From assembly GCA_964390905.1 (NCBI GenBank), contig CAYMLO010000038.1:3977-67976 (forward strand): DNA of 64,000 bases. Reading direction: 5' to 3'. Below the pieces are notes generated by a model. That model was not told the origin of the DNA and did no database searches. It saw nothing but the letters and a program-made list of their open reading frames with translations. Positions 8,093-17,826 of this stretch are shown in pieces. Position 1 is the stretch's first letter. Each line of letters starts with the position of its first letter. Made by a program: the position numbers and the translations under genes. The DNA comes from JAFGLZ01 sp964390905 (GTDB lineage: Bacteria > Planctomycetota > Phycisphaerae > UBA1845 > JAFGLZ01).

Positions 8093-10249
8093 ATGAGCCG
8101 AGAAAGTCGAATCCTTCGAGGCGTCTGGGTCGGCGTCGGCCCGGTCGGACTACTGCTATTGACCACTCTTGGCTGGGTGGGCGTCTCTGCAGGCACCCCG
8201 AACGCAGCCCCGACGGAGGGCGGACGAATGGGCAAGACCCTCTACGTCTCGAAACAAGGCGACAACTCAGACGGGTCGTCGTGGGCCAAGGCGTACCACA
8301 CGATCCAGGCCGCTCTGCTCGCCGTGCCGGATGACCAGGGCGGCCACCGCGTTGTCATCCGCCCGGACACGTACGCCGAGGCGAACCTCTATCCCTCACA
8401 CAAGGGCGCGCCCGGAGCGTACAACCTGATGATCGGCGACGTTGACGGCAAGCTGGGATCGGGGGCGACCGGCTGGGTCGTCATCGACGCCGGCGCACCC
8501 GAGGTCATCGTCCGCACGGATCCCAAGGGCGTCGGCGGCGGCAACAAGATGTGGAAGATCCACGAGGAGGGCGACCCCAAGAAGGAATGGGGCCTCAAGA
8601 GCGTGGACTGGTGGGGCGTATTCCGCGCCGCCCCGGATTACTCCGGCGTCATCTGGGACCGGTGGATCTTCAGAAACCTCTACACCACCGGCAGCGAAGG
8701 CTGGGGCTGGGACCTGACGTGCGAGAAGGGGTCTCCGTTCTCCGTCGTCGTCGAGGACTGCGTCGGCATCGGACGATTCTCCGGCGTCTGCATCGGCGCC
8801 CACACGGGGCGCCCCGACGAACCGATCGTCTTTCGAAGGAGCTACTTCCTGTGCTTGGACTGGTGGGGTGATGCGGCCGGGGTGTACGTCCGCGCCGAGA
8901 ACCCCAAGCCCCATGACTACCCCGACGCCGTGTTCGAGGACTGCACGCTCGTGGGCCCTGACAACGCATTGCAGGCGGGCAACCCGGGCTTCGACGGCTA
9001 CTCCCGGGTAAAGCTCAAGAACTGCCGGCTGATCGTCTTGAATTTCTCGCAGCCGCACGGCCAGCCCTCCACGGGCGTGATCTACAGCACGATCAAGGGC
9101 AAGCTGCTGCACGTCGATCTGGAGGACTGCATCTGTGTCGGCTACAAGGTCTTCGGCAGTGGCGGGGCGCAATTCGGCAGCGGCAAGCGGCCGGACGGCG
9201 GGCCGATCTCCTACACGACCGCCGGCAAGGTGCAGGCGTACGTCCATTACCGCCAGCCCGTGCCCGAGGGATTCGAGCGGCTTCGCTTCTGGCCGGTCGA
9301 GGTCTTCGACGCCCTCCAGCCGCCCAAGCCGGGCATGACGCGCCCGCCAGCAACCGTGACGGTCGCAACGCCGGCCCGGCCCAAGCTCACCAAGCTGCCC
9401 TTCGCCTTCGGCGGGGCCATGGAAAACACGCCTTTTGTCTACGAGGGCCGGCCCCTGATCGCCATGAACCGTCGCGACGACACGAAGAACAAGACCGACG
9501 GCTACACCAAGAGCATGTACCTGTACATCTGCGACCTGCAGACCGGCAATGAGATCGCCCGCTTCGCCGAGGGCCATTCATTCGTCAGCGCGTTCGTCAA
9601 CGGCAAGGAGCTGAACGTCTTCGCCAGCGAGGGCACGAATCACGACTGGTTCCAGAGCATCTACCGCTTCTCGTCGACCGACATGAAGACCTGGAAGCGC
9701 AAGCTGGCCATTCCGCTCGAGGGCGACGAGCACCTGTTCAACTGCTCGGTCTGTCGCGACGAGAAGGGCTACCTGATGGCGTACGAATCCAACAAGCCGG
9801 TTGGGTTCTGTTTCAAGTTCGCGCGGTCGAAGGATCTGGCTCGGTGGGAGAAGATCGACGGGCTGGTCTTTACCGGTGTGAACAACGAGTACAGCGCCTG
9901 TCCGGTCCTGCGGTACTTCGCGCCGTATTACTACGTGATCTATCTCCACGCCGCGATCCCCGGCCACAACGGCTGGATCTCGTTCCTCGCGCGATCCAAG
10001 GACCTGATCGCCTGGGAGCTGAGCCCGGAGAACCCGATCCTCGAGGCGGGCCCGGGTGAGGGCAAGAACAACTCGGACGTCGACCTGTTCGAGTGGGAAG
10101 GCAACACGTATCTCTACTACGCGACCGGCGACCAGGCGACCTGGGGGGCGGTGAGAGTGGCAAGGTACCCCGCCGGCATGAAGCGGTTCTTCGAAGACTA
10201 CTTCCCCGACGGTGCGCCGACGATCAAGACCACGGCCAGGCGGGAGTAG
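8093..10249 (+). CDS. exported DUF1565-type beta-helix fused to a GH43/GH32-like propeller
   Basis: The 718-residue protein has a signal peptide (about 1-34). A right-handed parallel beta-helix follows (about 45-420), opening with LYVSKQGDNSDGSSWAKAYH, typical of DUF1565/pectate-lyase-like proteins. The C-terminal domain (about 440-718) resembles five-bladed glycosidase propellers, with phrases such as KDLARWEKIDG, ARSKDLIAWELS and NTYLYYATGDQ. The helix module is closely related to the separate protein at 14743-15945. The propeller module is closely related to the N-terminal half of the next gene. ATG 8093 follows GGAG at 8081-8084. It probably acts outside the cell on a complex glycan. Catalytic residues of the propeller could not be assigned with certainty. 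Confidence 0.75.
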   Translation: MSRESRILRGVWVGVGPVGLLLLTTLGWVGVSAGTPNAAPTEGGRMGKTLYVSKQGDNSDGSSWAKAYHTIQAALLAVPDDQGGHRVVIRPDTYAEANLYPSHKGAPGAYNLMIGDVDGKLGSGATGWVVIDAGAPEVIVRTDPKGVGGGNKMWKIHEEGDPKKEWGLKSVDWWGVFRAAPDYSGVIWDRWIFRNLYTTGSEGWGWDLTCEKGSPFSVVVEDCVGIGRFSGVCIGAHTGRPDEPIVFRRSYFLCLDWWGDAAGVYVRAENPKPHDYPDAVFEDCTLVGPDNALQAGNPGFDGYSRVKLKNCRLIVLNFSQPHGQPSTGVIYSTIKGKLLHVDLEDCICVGYKVFGSGGAQFGSGKRPDGGPISYTTAGKVQAYVHYRQPVPEGFERLRFWPVEVFDALQPPKPGMTRPPATVTVATPARPKLTKLPFAFGGAMENTPFVYEGRPLIAMNRRDDTKNKTDGYTKSMYLYICDLQTGNEIARFAEGHSFVSAFVNGKELNVFASEGTNHDWFQSIYRFSSTDMKTWKRKLAIPLEGDEHLFNCSVCRDEKGYLMAYESNKPVGFCFKFARSKDLARWEKIDGLVFTGVNNEYSACPVLRYFAPYYYVIYLHAAIPGHNGWISFLARSKDLIAWELSPENPILEAGPGEGKNNSDVDLFEWEGNTYLYYATGDQATWGAVRVARYPAGMKRFFEDYFPDGAPTIKTTARRE

Positions 10250-10289
10250 TCTCGGCCCGCTGGCGGCAATCTGCGAGGGGGCACCGCAC

Positions 10290-12569
10290 ATGACCCAGCC
10301 GACGCCCTTCCACTTCCGCATGCTGTCGTTCATCGTGCCGGCGGCGCTTGTCAGCATCTTGTTGGCCGCTGGCTCGCTCGAAGATGCGTCGGCCGAAGAC
10401 CGTCCGAGGCGGAAGCACGCCGTGATCGACAACCCCGAGCTCATCAAGCTGCCTGTCGCCTTTCCGCGCGGCATGGAGAACACGCCCGTCGTCTACGAAG
10501 GACGCCCCCTGCTGGTCAACAACTTCCGGGGGCCAAAGTCCAAAGCCGACGACATGTACCTCTTCATCGAGGACCTGCGGACCGGCGAGGAGCTGACGCG
10601 TTTCGGCAAGACGTTCTCCTTCGTCAGCGCGTTCGTCAACGGCAAGGAGATGAACGTCTTTGCCACCGAGAACACCGATCACGACTGGACGCACGACATC
10701 TTTCGATTCTGGTCGACGGACCTCAAAACGTGGAAACGCGAGCGGATCCTGACGCGCGTCGGCGACGAGCACTTCTTCAACACGTCCGTCTGCAGAGGCG
10801 AGCATGGCTATGTCATGGCCTACGAATCGAATCGGCCGGTGCAGTGGAGCTTCCGATTCGCCCGGTCGAAGGACCTGTCCCGCTGGGAGCCGATCGACGG
10901 GGTGAACTTCGCGGATCTGGAAGGCAAGACGGCGTGTGGGAATCCGACCCTACGCTACTTCCAGCCGTACTACTACCTCATGTACGGCGCCTGGCGATGG
11001 AAGGGCCCGGGCACCCGCTACCAGTACCGGCTGCCCGAGACGAAGTACGTGACGCTCATTGCCCGATCGCGGGATCTGGCGACCTGGGAGCTGAGCCCAA
11101 CCCGATTCCCCATGCTCGATCCCGTGCCGGGCGAGGGAATCAACAACACCGACATGGACCTGTTCGAATATGACGGCAACACGTACCTCTACTATGCCAC
11201 CGGTGATCAGCAGACGTGGGGGACGATCCGGGTTGCGATGCACCCCGGGTCCATGAAGCCGTTTCTCGAGAGCTACTTCCCAGAGGGCGTTCCGATGATC
11301 AGGTTCGATGCGAGGCGCGGACGGTATCATCCTGCAACCCAGCCGTCCGCACAGGCGGATGCCGATCAGGAACGACGCTGGGAATGGTTCCGTCAGGCCA
11401 AGTTCGGCTTCATCGTGCACTACTCGCTGTTCTCTCTGTCTCCGCATGCGGGCCTGAATCCCCTCGAGCTGAACCTCAAGATGCGCAGGGGCGACTATCC
11501 CCTCCCGGAATACGAGCGCTTCGCCGACCGTCTTAGGGCGAGCAAGTTCGACGCCGCCAAGTTGGTCGAGCGGTTGAAGGCCGCGGGCGGGCGCTACATG
11601 ACCTTCATCACGAAGGAGCACGACGGGTTCTGCCTCTTCGACAGCAAGCTGACCGACTACAACGCAGCGGCGCGTGCCGCCGGACGCGATCTGATCGGTG
11701 AGCTGATCCGCGCCGCCAGGCAGGCCGACATGAAGCTCTGTTTGTACTATTCCATGCTGGACGAGCACCATCCCGACTACCGGGCCAACTTGCCGCAGTA
11801 CGTGGACTACATGCACGGGCAGGTCAAGGAGCTCTGCACGAACTACGGGGCCATCGACGGCATCTGGTTCGACGGGGAATGGGACCATCCGATCTCATCC
11901 TGGCGGTCCGAGGCGCTCGTGCGGATGATCCGCCAGCTGCAGCCGAATGCGGTGGTCAATGACCGGCTCGGCAAGGGCCAGCGCGGCAAGACCCGTCTGT
12001 GCGACTTCTACACGCGAGAGCAACCGAACGAAATCCGCCGCAAGATGGCCTTCGAGCAGACCCGGGCGTATCCATGGGAGGCCTGCATGACCATCGGCGA
12101 GTCATGGGTCTACACAAAGGACGACGCACCCCTGAAGAGCACCGCGGAGCTGGTTCGCATCATCGTCGATGTGGCCAGCCGAGGGGGGAACTTCTTGCTG
12201 AACGTCGGCCTGACGGCAGAGGGAGAAATCCCTTCGCAGTACGACGCGCGACTGCGAGGCATCGGTGAGTGGATGGCGCACAGCGGCGAGTCGATCTACG
12301 GCACGTATGGCTCGCCGTTCAAGTCGCTGCCTGCCGGAAAATGCACGACGAAGGGATCGCACCTCTACATCCACCTGACCTCACGCCCCGGACCCGAGCT
12401 TGCATTGCCCGGTCTCAAGAACGACATCAAACGCGCGTGGGTTCTCAAGACAGGCCAGGCGCTCGAGTTCGACAACGCCTCGAAGACCGTGGCGATACCG
12501 GCAACCTTGCCGGACGGGATCGTCTCGACTGTGGGGGTCGAGCTGGATTCCGAGCCCGCCGTGGAATAG
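10290..12569 (+). CDS. exported propeller-GH29 alpha-L-fucosidase fusion
   Basis: The 759-residue protein has a signal peptide (about 1-35). A glycosidase-like propeller (about 45-345) follows, sharing MENTP-VYEGRPL, FVSAFVNGKE, TDHDW and DLSRWEPIDG with the preceding protein. A complete GH29 alpha-L-fucosidase module covers about 365-759. GH29 signatures are WFRQAKFGFIVHYS, MTFITKEHDGFCLFDS and IDGIWFDGEW; D528 in the last one is the expected catalytic nucleophile. GH29 enzymes release terminal alpha-L-fucose with retention. The ATG at 10290 follows GAGGGGG (10275-10281); a later ATG at 10320 is possible. It is in the same operon as beta-helix proteins, which suggests degradation of a fucose-containing glycan. 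Confidence 0.85.
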   Translation: MTQPTPFHFRMLSFIVPAALVSILLAAGSLEDASAEDRPRRKHAVIDNPELIKLPVAFPRGMENTPVVYEGRPLLVNNFRGPKSKADDMYLFIEDLRTGEELTRFGKTFSFVSAFVNGKEMNVFATENTDHDWTHDIFRFWSTDLKTWKRERILTRVGDEHFFNTSVCRGEHGYVMAYESNRPVQWSFRFARSKDLSRWEPIDGVNFADLEGKTACGNPTLRYFQPYYYLMYGAWRWKGPGTRYQYRLPETKYVTLIARSRDLATWELSPTRFPMLDPVPGEGINNTDMDLFEYDGNTYLYYATGDQQTWGTIRVAMHPGSMKPFLESYFPEGVPMIRFDARRGRYHPATQPSAQADADQERRWEWFRQAKFGFIVHYSLFSLSPHAGLNPLELNLKMRRGDYPLPEYERFADRLRASKFDAAKLVERLKAAGGRYMTFITKEHDGFCLFDSKLTDYNAAARAAGRDLIGELIRAARQADMKLCLYYSMLDEHHPDYRANLPQYVDYMHGQVKELCTNYGAIDGIWFDGEWDHPISSWRSEALVRMIRQLQPNAVVNDRLGKGQRGKTRLCDFYTREQPNEIRRKMAFEQTRAYPWEACMTIGESWVYTKDDAPLKSTAELVRIIVDVASRGGNFLLNVGLTAEGEIPSQYDARLRGIGEWMAHSGESIYGTYGSPFKSLPAGKCTTKGSHLYIHLTSRPGPELALPGLKNDIKRAWVLKTGQALEFDNASKTVAIPATLPDGIVSTVGVELDSEPAVE

Positions 12570-12616
12570 GCGGCTGCGCCGGTCGGCCACGTCCGGACAT
12601 GGAAGGAAACGCTGAC

Positions 12617-14695
12617 ATGAAACGTATCGTGTGCCTGTCAGGAGTATCGATCATGCTCGCCTCAGCGCCGGCATCGGGTGCGGAGTTCTACATTTCTCCG
12701 ACGGGGGACGACGCCAATCCGGGAACGAAGGACCGTCCCTTCACCACGCTCGCCCGCGCCCGCGACGCGGTCCGTCAGGCCAAGGCGAGCGCGACCGCGC
12801 CGGTCAGGGTCTGGATTCGCGGGGGCACGTACCGGCTGACGGACCCGGTGGTCTTCGCGCCTCAAGACTCGGGGACGCGGGAGGCCCCGATCGTCTACGC
12901 GGCCTGTCCGGGCGAGAGGCCGGTGTTCAGCGGAGCCCGGCCCATCACGGGATGGAAGCGCGGGCAAGACGGCGTGTGGTCGGCCCAGATCGCCGAGGTC
13001 AAGGCGGGCGAGTGGTACTTCCGTCAGCTCTTCGTCAACGGCCAGCGCCGGCCCCGGGCCCGCCTGCCGAGCAAGGGCACCTACAAGATCGCCGGGGCCG
13101 CCGAACCGCGCAAGTGGGCCTTCAAGTTTGGCCCCGGCCAGATCGATCCCAACTGGCGGAATCTCAGCGACGTCGAGGTGATCGTCCTGCAGTTCTGGAC
13201 CGAAGGCCGGCTCCGCATCGCGTCGATCGATCAGGCCACCCGCACCGTGAAGTTCACCGGCCAGGCGTTCCGACCCTTGGACTGGAACAAGGGCTGGTAC
13301 GTAGAGAACGTCTACGAGGGGCTCACGGACCCAGGGGAGTGGTATCTGGACCGGGCCACCGGTGTGTTGTTCTACCGACCGCTGCCAGGCGAGAAGGTCG
13401 ATCAGCTCGAGATCGTCGCCCCGGTCGCCCGACATTGGCTTCGCCTGGAGGGCGACTACCAGCGCGGCAAACTGGTCGAGCACGTGACGTTCCGCGGCCT
13501 GACCTTCCACTACACCAGTTGGACCCTCGACGAGAAGCTCGGGTACAGCTACCCCCAGGCCGCCATCGAGCTGACGCCAAAGAAGCTGCTGTGGGCGGGC
13601 CACCCCGCGGAGGGGCTGAGCGTGTCGCAGTCTCACTTCGAGGTGCCCGCGGGGATCTACGCCAACGGCGCCCATCACGTCCGGTTCGAGGACACCGAAC
13701 TCGCCCACACCGGCGCCTGGGCGATCGACCTGTCACGAGGATGTCAGGACAACCAGATCGTGGGCAACCATATCCACGACCTGGGCGCCGGAGCCGTCCG
13801 GGTCGGCAGTCCCGATGTGACGTTCGACGATGCGGAGGAATCGTGCCGGAACGCGATCACCGACAACCACATCCACGACGGCGACAACGTCTACCTCGGC
13901 GCCCCGGCGGTCTGGATCGGGCAGAGCAGCGGCAACCGGATCGCCCACAACGAAATCCACGGCCCGTTCGAATGGGCCGTCTCGGTCGGATGGAACTGGG
14001 GCTACATGCCCCCCAACCGTGCCCGCGACAATCTCGTCGAGTACAACCACGTTCACCATCTCGGCGCAGGCGCCCTCGGCACGCACGGGGCGTTGTACTT
14101 CCTCGGGATCCAGCCGGGCACGGCGGCCCGGTACAACCACGTCCACCACATCAGCGGCAAGGGCAGCGGCATCGTCCTCGACAACGGCAGCGTCGGCATG
14201 GTCGTCGAGTACAACGTCGTTCACCACTGCCAGTACGCCAGCCTGATGTGCAACCACAACGACCTGGGCAACATCATCCAGAACAACGTCTTTGCCCTGG
14301 CCGATCAGATGCAGGTGCACCGCATCGGCGACCTGCCCCGCGATCACGAAATGGTCGACCAGACCGGTGTGCTGTATCGCAACATCTTCTATTGGCGGGA
14401 CAGCAAGCTGTTCAAGCGCGACTCCTGGCCCAAGTACGACATGATCATGGACTACAACCTGTTCTTCGACGCCACCCCGGGCCAGGAGACGCGGTTCCAG
14501 ACGTTCACGTTCGAGCAGTGGAAACGAAAGAAGATGGACGTCCACTCCATCGTCGCCGACCCGTGTTTCGTCGACCCCGGCAAGGACGATTATGCCCTCA
14601 AGCCCGAGTCGCCGGCCTTCAAGCTGGGCTTCAGACCGATCGACCTGAGCACCGTCGGCCCGCGCCCGCGGAAGCGCCCCGAGAGGACGAAATAG
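12617..14695 (+). CDS. exported right-handed parallel beta-helix protein (possible glycosidase, GH141/GH120-like)
   Basis: The 692-residue protein has a signal peptide (about 1-21) and starts its mature part with EFYISPTGDDANPGTKDRPF, the usual opening of large beta-helix carbohydrate-active proteins. An inserted beta-sandwich seems to lie around residues 100-280. Beta-helix coils rich in N-x-x-H repeats (IVGNHIHDLGAGAV, ITDNHIHDGDNVY, VEYNHVHHLGAG, RYNHVHHISGKGSG) fill about 330-600. GH120 and GH141 enzymes share this architecture, but I could not assign a family or catalytic residues. ATG 12617 follows GGAAGGAA at 12600-12607. The gene lies 47 nt after the fucosidase gene on the same strand. 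Confidence 0.75.
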   Translation: MKRIVCLSGVSIMLASAPASGAEFYISPTGDDANPGTKDRPFTTLARARDAVRQAKASATAPVRVWIRGGTYRLTDPVVFAPQDSGTREAPIVYAACPGERPVFSGARPITGWKRGQDGVWSAQIAEVKAGEWYFRQLFVNGQRRPRARLPSKGTYKIAGAAEPRKWAFKFGPGQIDPNWRNLSDVEVIVLQFWTEGRLRIASIDQATRTVKFTGQAFRPLDWNKGWYVENVYEGLTDPGEWYLDRATGVLFYRPLPGEKVDQLEIVAPVARHWLRLEGDYQRGKLVEHVTFRGLTFHYTSWTLDEKLGYSYPQAAIELTPKKLLWAGHPAEGLSVSQSHFEVPAGIYANGAHHVRFEDTELAHTGAWAIDLSRGCQDNQIVGNHIHDLGAGAVRVGSPDVTFDDAEESCRNAITDNHIHDGDNVYLGAPAVWIGQSSGNRIAHNEIHGPFEWAVSVGWNWGYMPPNRARDNLVEYNHVHHLGAGALGTHGALYFLGIQPGTAARYNHVHHISGKGSGIVLDNGSVGMVVEYNVVHHCQYASLMCNHNDLGNIIQNNVFALADQMQVHRIGDLPRDHEMVDQTGVLYRNIFYWRDSKLFKRDSWPKYDMIMDYNLFFDATPGQETRFQTFTFEQWKRKKMDVHSIVADPCFVDPGKDDYALKPESPAFKLGFRPIDLSTVGPRPRKRPERTK

Positions 14696-14742
14696 GTGCG
14701 GCGGACGTTCGAGCGGTCACCAGGAAGAACGGAGAGCATGGC

Positions 14743-15945
14743 ATGGTCCAATCCGATGTCTCACTGATCGGTGGTCTTGCGATTCCCCTCGTCACGGTGC
14801 TGGTGGTGGGGGCAGTGGTCGGCCCGTTGCGGGCTGCGCCGTTCGACCCGGCCGCGGCAGACTATGCCGGCCGGAAGGGCACGACGATCTACGTGTCGAA
14901 GCTCGGTGACAATACCGACGGCAGCAGTTGGGCAAAGGCCTTCCACACGATTCAGCAGGCCCTGCTCGCCATACCCGACGACAAGGGCGGGCACCGTGTC
15001 GTCGTTCGTCCTGACACGTATGTGGAGGCCAATCTCTACACGTCCCACAAAGGGGCGGCCGGGTCCTACAACTTGCTGGTAGGCGATTGCGACGGCGGAC
15101 TGGGATCGGGCGCCCGCGGGTGGGTCATCGTCGATTCGGGCGATCCGGACGGAAGGGGTTTCAAGAGCTTCGACTGGTGGGGGACGATCCGCGCGACGTC
15201 GAAGGGCTGGTCGCCCAAGCACACCGCCGCGACGTTCTCGGCCATCATCTGGGATCGGTGGATCGTGCGCGGGCTGTACGTGACGGGCGCCGACGCCGGA
15301 CTGTTCTGGGACTGCACCAACCAGATCAAGCCCTTCACCGTCATCGTCGAGGATTGCGTGGGGATCGGGCGGGCGTTCGGCGGCGGCGTGGCGAGCTGCC
15401 TGTCGCGAACCAAAGAGCCGATCACGTTCCGTCGCTGCTACCTGTGCGCGCTCGACTGGTGGGGCGACACGGCCGGCGCGTACGTCCGCGTCGAGAACCC
15501 CGGCATGCCCGATCGCCCCGACATCTGCTTCGAGGACTGCACGATGATCAGCCCGCAGTGCTCCGTGAAGGGCGGCAACTTCGGGTTCAAGACGTCCATG
15601 CGGATCACCCTGCGCAGGTGTCGACTCGTGACGCTCAACTTCTCCCAACCGCATGGCACGCCGACGGACGGGATCGTGCAGAGCGTCCAGCACGGCAAGT
15701 ATCTGCACGTGGGTTTCGAGGACTGCACGCTGATGGGATACAAAGTCTTCGGCGTGCGGGTCAACAAGAAGACAGTCGGCGACATCCAGTACACGACCCA
15801 GGGCAAGGTCGAGGCTTACGTGCAATACCAGCAGACCGTGCCCAAGGGATTCCGCCGCCTCGCCCGATGGCCGGTCGAGGTCTTCAAGGCCCTCGGTCCG
15901 CCGGACCACCCGATCCGCGCAACGTCTCGAAATGAAACTCACTGA
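14743..15945 (+). CDS. exported DUF1565-type beta-helix protein (stand-alone)
   Basis: The 400-residue protein has a signal peptide (about 1-30) and a beta-helix almost colinear with the N-terminal half of the 8093-10249 product. Shared stretches include GSSWAKA-HTIQ, PDD-GGHRVV-RPDTY and the closing RWPVEVF. It lacks the propeller domain and ends with a short tail. ATG 14743 follows GGAGAG at 14731-14736. A long open frame upstream of this ATG on the same strand is a shadow of the preceding gene. It ends the six-gene run and faces the convergent nucleotidyltransferase gene 34 nt away. Probable role: binding or cleavage of the same glycan as its neighbours. Confidence 0.72.
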   Translation: MVQSDVSLIGGLAIPLVTVLVVGAVVGPLRAAPFDPAAADYAGRKGTTIYVSKLGDNTDGSSWAKAFHTIQQALLAIPDDKGGHRVVVRPDTYVEANLYTSHKGAAGSYNLLVGDCDGGLGSGARGWVIVDSGDPDGRGFKSFDWWGTIRATSKGWSPKHTAATFSAIIWDRWIVRGLYVTGADAGLFWDCTNQIKPFTVIVEDCVGIGRAFGGGVASCLSRTKEPITFRRCYLCALDWWGDTAGAYVRVENPGMPDRPDICFEDCTMISPQCSVKGGNFGFKTSMRITLRRCRLVTLNFSQPHGTPTDGIVQSVQHGKYLHVGFEDCTLMGYKVFGVRVNKKTVGDIQYTTQGKVEAYVQYQQTVPKGFRRLARWPVEVFKALGPPDHPIRATSRNETH

Positions 15946-15979
15946 CCGGCAGCGTTGCCTAGCATGCGGCAGCAGCGTG

Positions 15980-16729
15980 TCAGCCTGCGAGCTTCTGCCA
16001 ACATTCGCGGGCCTCTTCGAGCTGCTCGATCGTACCGATGTCGAACCAGACGTCGTCCTCGCCACCGTAGGCGTAGCCGAAGACGGCCGTCTGGGTATGA
16101 AGCCATTCGACGAACTCGCCGGTCTTGTCGGGCGATCGGCCCTCGGCGAGATAGTCGCCCAGGAGCTTGTGGCATTCAGCCCGGTACGCGTAGATGCCGA
16201 TGGAGGCCAGCGCCGAGCTGGGGCGCTCGGGTTTCTCCACGAACCCAACGACCCGCATGTCGTCGGTCAGCGTCGGGATGCCATACAGCGAAGCCACCTC
16301 GGGCGTGCCCACGTCATACAACGCCAGCATGTTCCCCCGCGCCTTGAACGCCGAAAGCAGCGGCACGAGCGAGAGCGTGAACAGGTTGTCGCCGTTGATA
16401 ATCAGGAAGTCGTCATTCAGGTCCCGTTGCTGAGACACGAAGCGGACGTCGCCCAACGAACCAAGCCGATCCTCATTGCTGCTCGTCCCGTCGTTGACGA
16501 CGTCGAGCTCCAACCCCTCAAACGACACGTCCGCCGCCCACTGTGTGAAGTGGTCGGCGAAGCGGGCGTTCGACACGACGAACACGCGGCTCACGTCCGT
16601 CTGGGCGATCCGGTCCAGGATGTGCTCGAGGATCGGTTTGTCACCGACCTCGAGCAACGGTTTCGGCATGTTTAGCGTCAGTGGGCGAAGCCGCGTAGCG
16701 TAGCCCGCGCACAAGACGATACAGTCCAT
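15980..16729 (-). CDS. NDP-sugar nucleotidyltransferase (RmlA/GCD1-like)
   Basis: The 249-residue protein is a single Rossmann-like nucleotidyltransferase domain with the signature LCAGYATRLRPLT at residues 6-18 and PKPLLEVGDKPI close behind. LIINGDNLF is the region that binds the metal and nucleotide. Such enzymes activate sugar 1-phosphates to NDP-sugars in the cytoplasm; the short length without a hexapeptide C-terminal domain is typical of mannose-, heptose- or glucose-1-phosphate transferases. The exact sugar cannot be inferred. It is the last gene of a minus-strand series after the esterase, but the 76-nt gap leaves operon membership open. Surface-polysaccharide genes that would use its product lie at 27-36 kb. 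Confidence 0.82.
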   Translation of the reverse strand: MDCIVLCAGYATRLRPLTLNMPKPLLEVGDKPILEHILDRIAQTDVSRVFVVSNARFADHFTQWAADVSFEGLELDVVNDGTSSNEDRLGSLGDVRFVSQQRDLNDDFLIINGDNLFTLSLVPLLSAFKARGNMLALYDVGTPEVASLYGIPTLTDDMRVVGFVEKPERPSSALASIGIYAYRAECHKLLGDYLAEGRSPDKTGEFVEWLHTQTAVFGYAYGGEDDVWFDIGTIEQLEEARECWQKLAG

Positions 16730-16805
16730 GGTTCACCTGCCCTGCGAGTCGATCTCTCCTGCAGCTCTCAGATCAGAGCCGTGGACCCGACGGCTTGCGT
16801 ACACC

Positions 16806-17750
16806 CTACAGGCCTGTCCGCACCAACTCAAACTTGGCCTCGGCGAAATGCGGTGGGCATTCGTGGCCCATAAAGTCGAACACCTCGATCTGCTTGTCCG
16901 CCTGGATGTGGTTAAAAGCAGCGAAGATGCTCGACGGCGGGCAGATGTCGTCCCACAGGCCAACGGTGATGACCGTGCGGCAGCGGATCCGATCGGCCAG
17001 ATTCATCCCGTCGACGTAGCTGAGCGTCCGCCACGATTGCTCAGCGGTCTCCGGTCGCCATCGCAGCCAGTCCGAGATCTCCCGATACGGTCCGGCGGCG
17101 GCGATGTCGACGGACCGTCGGAAGTGACACAGGTAGGGCACCTCCGGGATCGCCAGCTTCGGCCGATCGCTCAGCGCGGCGACCGACAACGTCAATCCGC
17201 CGCCCTGACTGCCGCCGGCGATACCCATCCGCGCCGAATCGACGTCATCCTGTTCGGCCAGCCAATCCAATGCGCGGACGCAGTCCACGTACGCATAGCG
17301 GTAGTAGTACTGCTTGGGATGCTCGATGCCCTGGGTCATGAACCCGGGCCGATGACCGCCCGGATAGGCCGCCCCGTCTGTGCTGCGGCCGCCCTGCCCA
17401 CGACAGTCGACGCCCATCGCAACGAAGCCCTGACACGCCCACGGGAGCAGGCTGAAAGGCAGGGGCCCCATGCCGCTGTAACCGTGGTAGAACACGATGG
17501 CCGGCAGACCCGTCTTGCCGACGGGCTTCATCAGCCGGCAGCTGATCACCCCGCCCCCATAGGCCGCCAACTCAACGTCGAACAGCTCGACGCCTTCGGC
17601 CGGGTAGGCACACGGCGTGATCCGAGGATCGAACGGCAGAGCCTGACTCTCGGTCAGCGCTTCGGACCAGTAGTCGTCGAAATCGTCGGCCCGGGTCAGC
17701 GGGGGTTTGTACTGGCGCAACTCGCTCAAGGGCATGTCGATCGACGGCAA
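16806..17750 (-). CDS. CE7-family acetyl esterase (acetylxylan esterase/cephalosporin deacetylase type)
   Basis: The 314-residue alpha/beta hydrolase has the three CE7 signatures: RGQGG (117-121), GGSQGG with nucleophile S181, and HE with H296. Asp267 or Asp268 in GLWDD completes the triad. CE7 enzymes remove acetyl groups from xylo-oligosaccharides and related substrates, usually in the cytoplasm; no signal peptide is seen. The start is a TTG at 17750 because GAGGAGG lies 7 nt upstream (17758-17764). The next in-frame ATG, at 17735, has no comparable site. It links to the carbohydrate-degradation theme of the window. Confidence 0.85.
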   Translation of the reverse strand: MPSIDMPLSELRQYKPPLTRADDFDDYWSEALTESQALPFDPRITPCAYPAEGVELFDVELAAYGGGVISCRLMKPVGKTGLPAIVFYHGYSGMGPLPFSLLPWACQGFVAMGVDCRGQGGRSTDGAAYPGGHRPGFMTQGIEHPKQYYYRYAYVDCVRALDWLAEQDDVDSARMGIAGGSQGGGLTLSVAALSDRPKLAIPEVPYLCHFRRSVDIAAAGPYREISDWLRWRPETAEQSWRTLSYVDGMNLADRIRCRTVITVGLWDDICPPSSIFAAFNHIQADKQIEVFDFMGHECPPHFAEAKFELVRTGL

Positions 17751-17826
17751 TGCGTTTCCTCCTCTCGGTACAGATGGGCATCTTCACCCCTATGGCGCGG
17801 CGTCGGCCGCAAGCGACCGGACCCCG

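Noticed and set aside
12631..14742. Long plus-strand open frame joined to the beta-helix gene at 14743
   Set aside because: This part is an alternate frame of the 12617-14695 gene. It is Arg/Pro-rich without protein-like motifs, and a ribosome site and signal peptide mark the real start at 14743.
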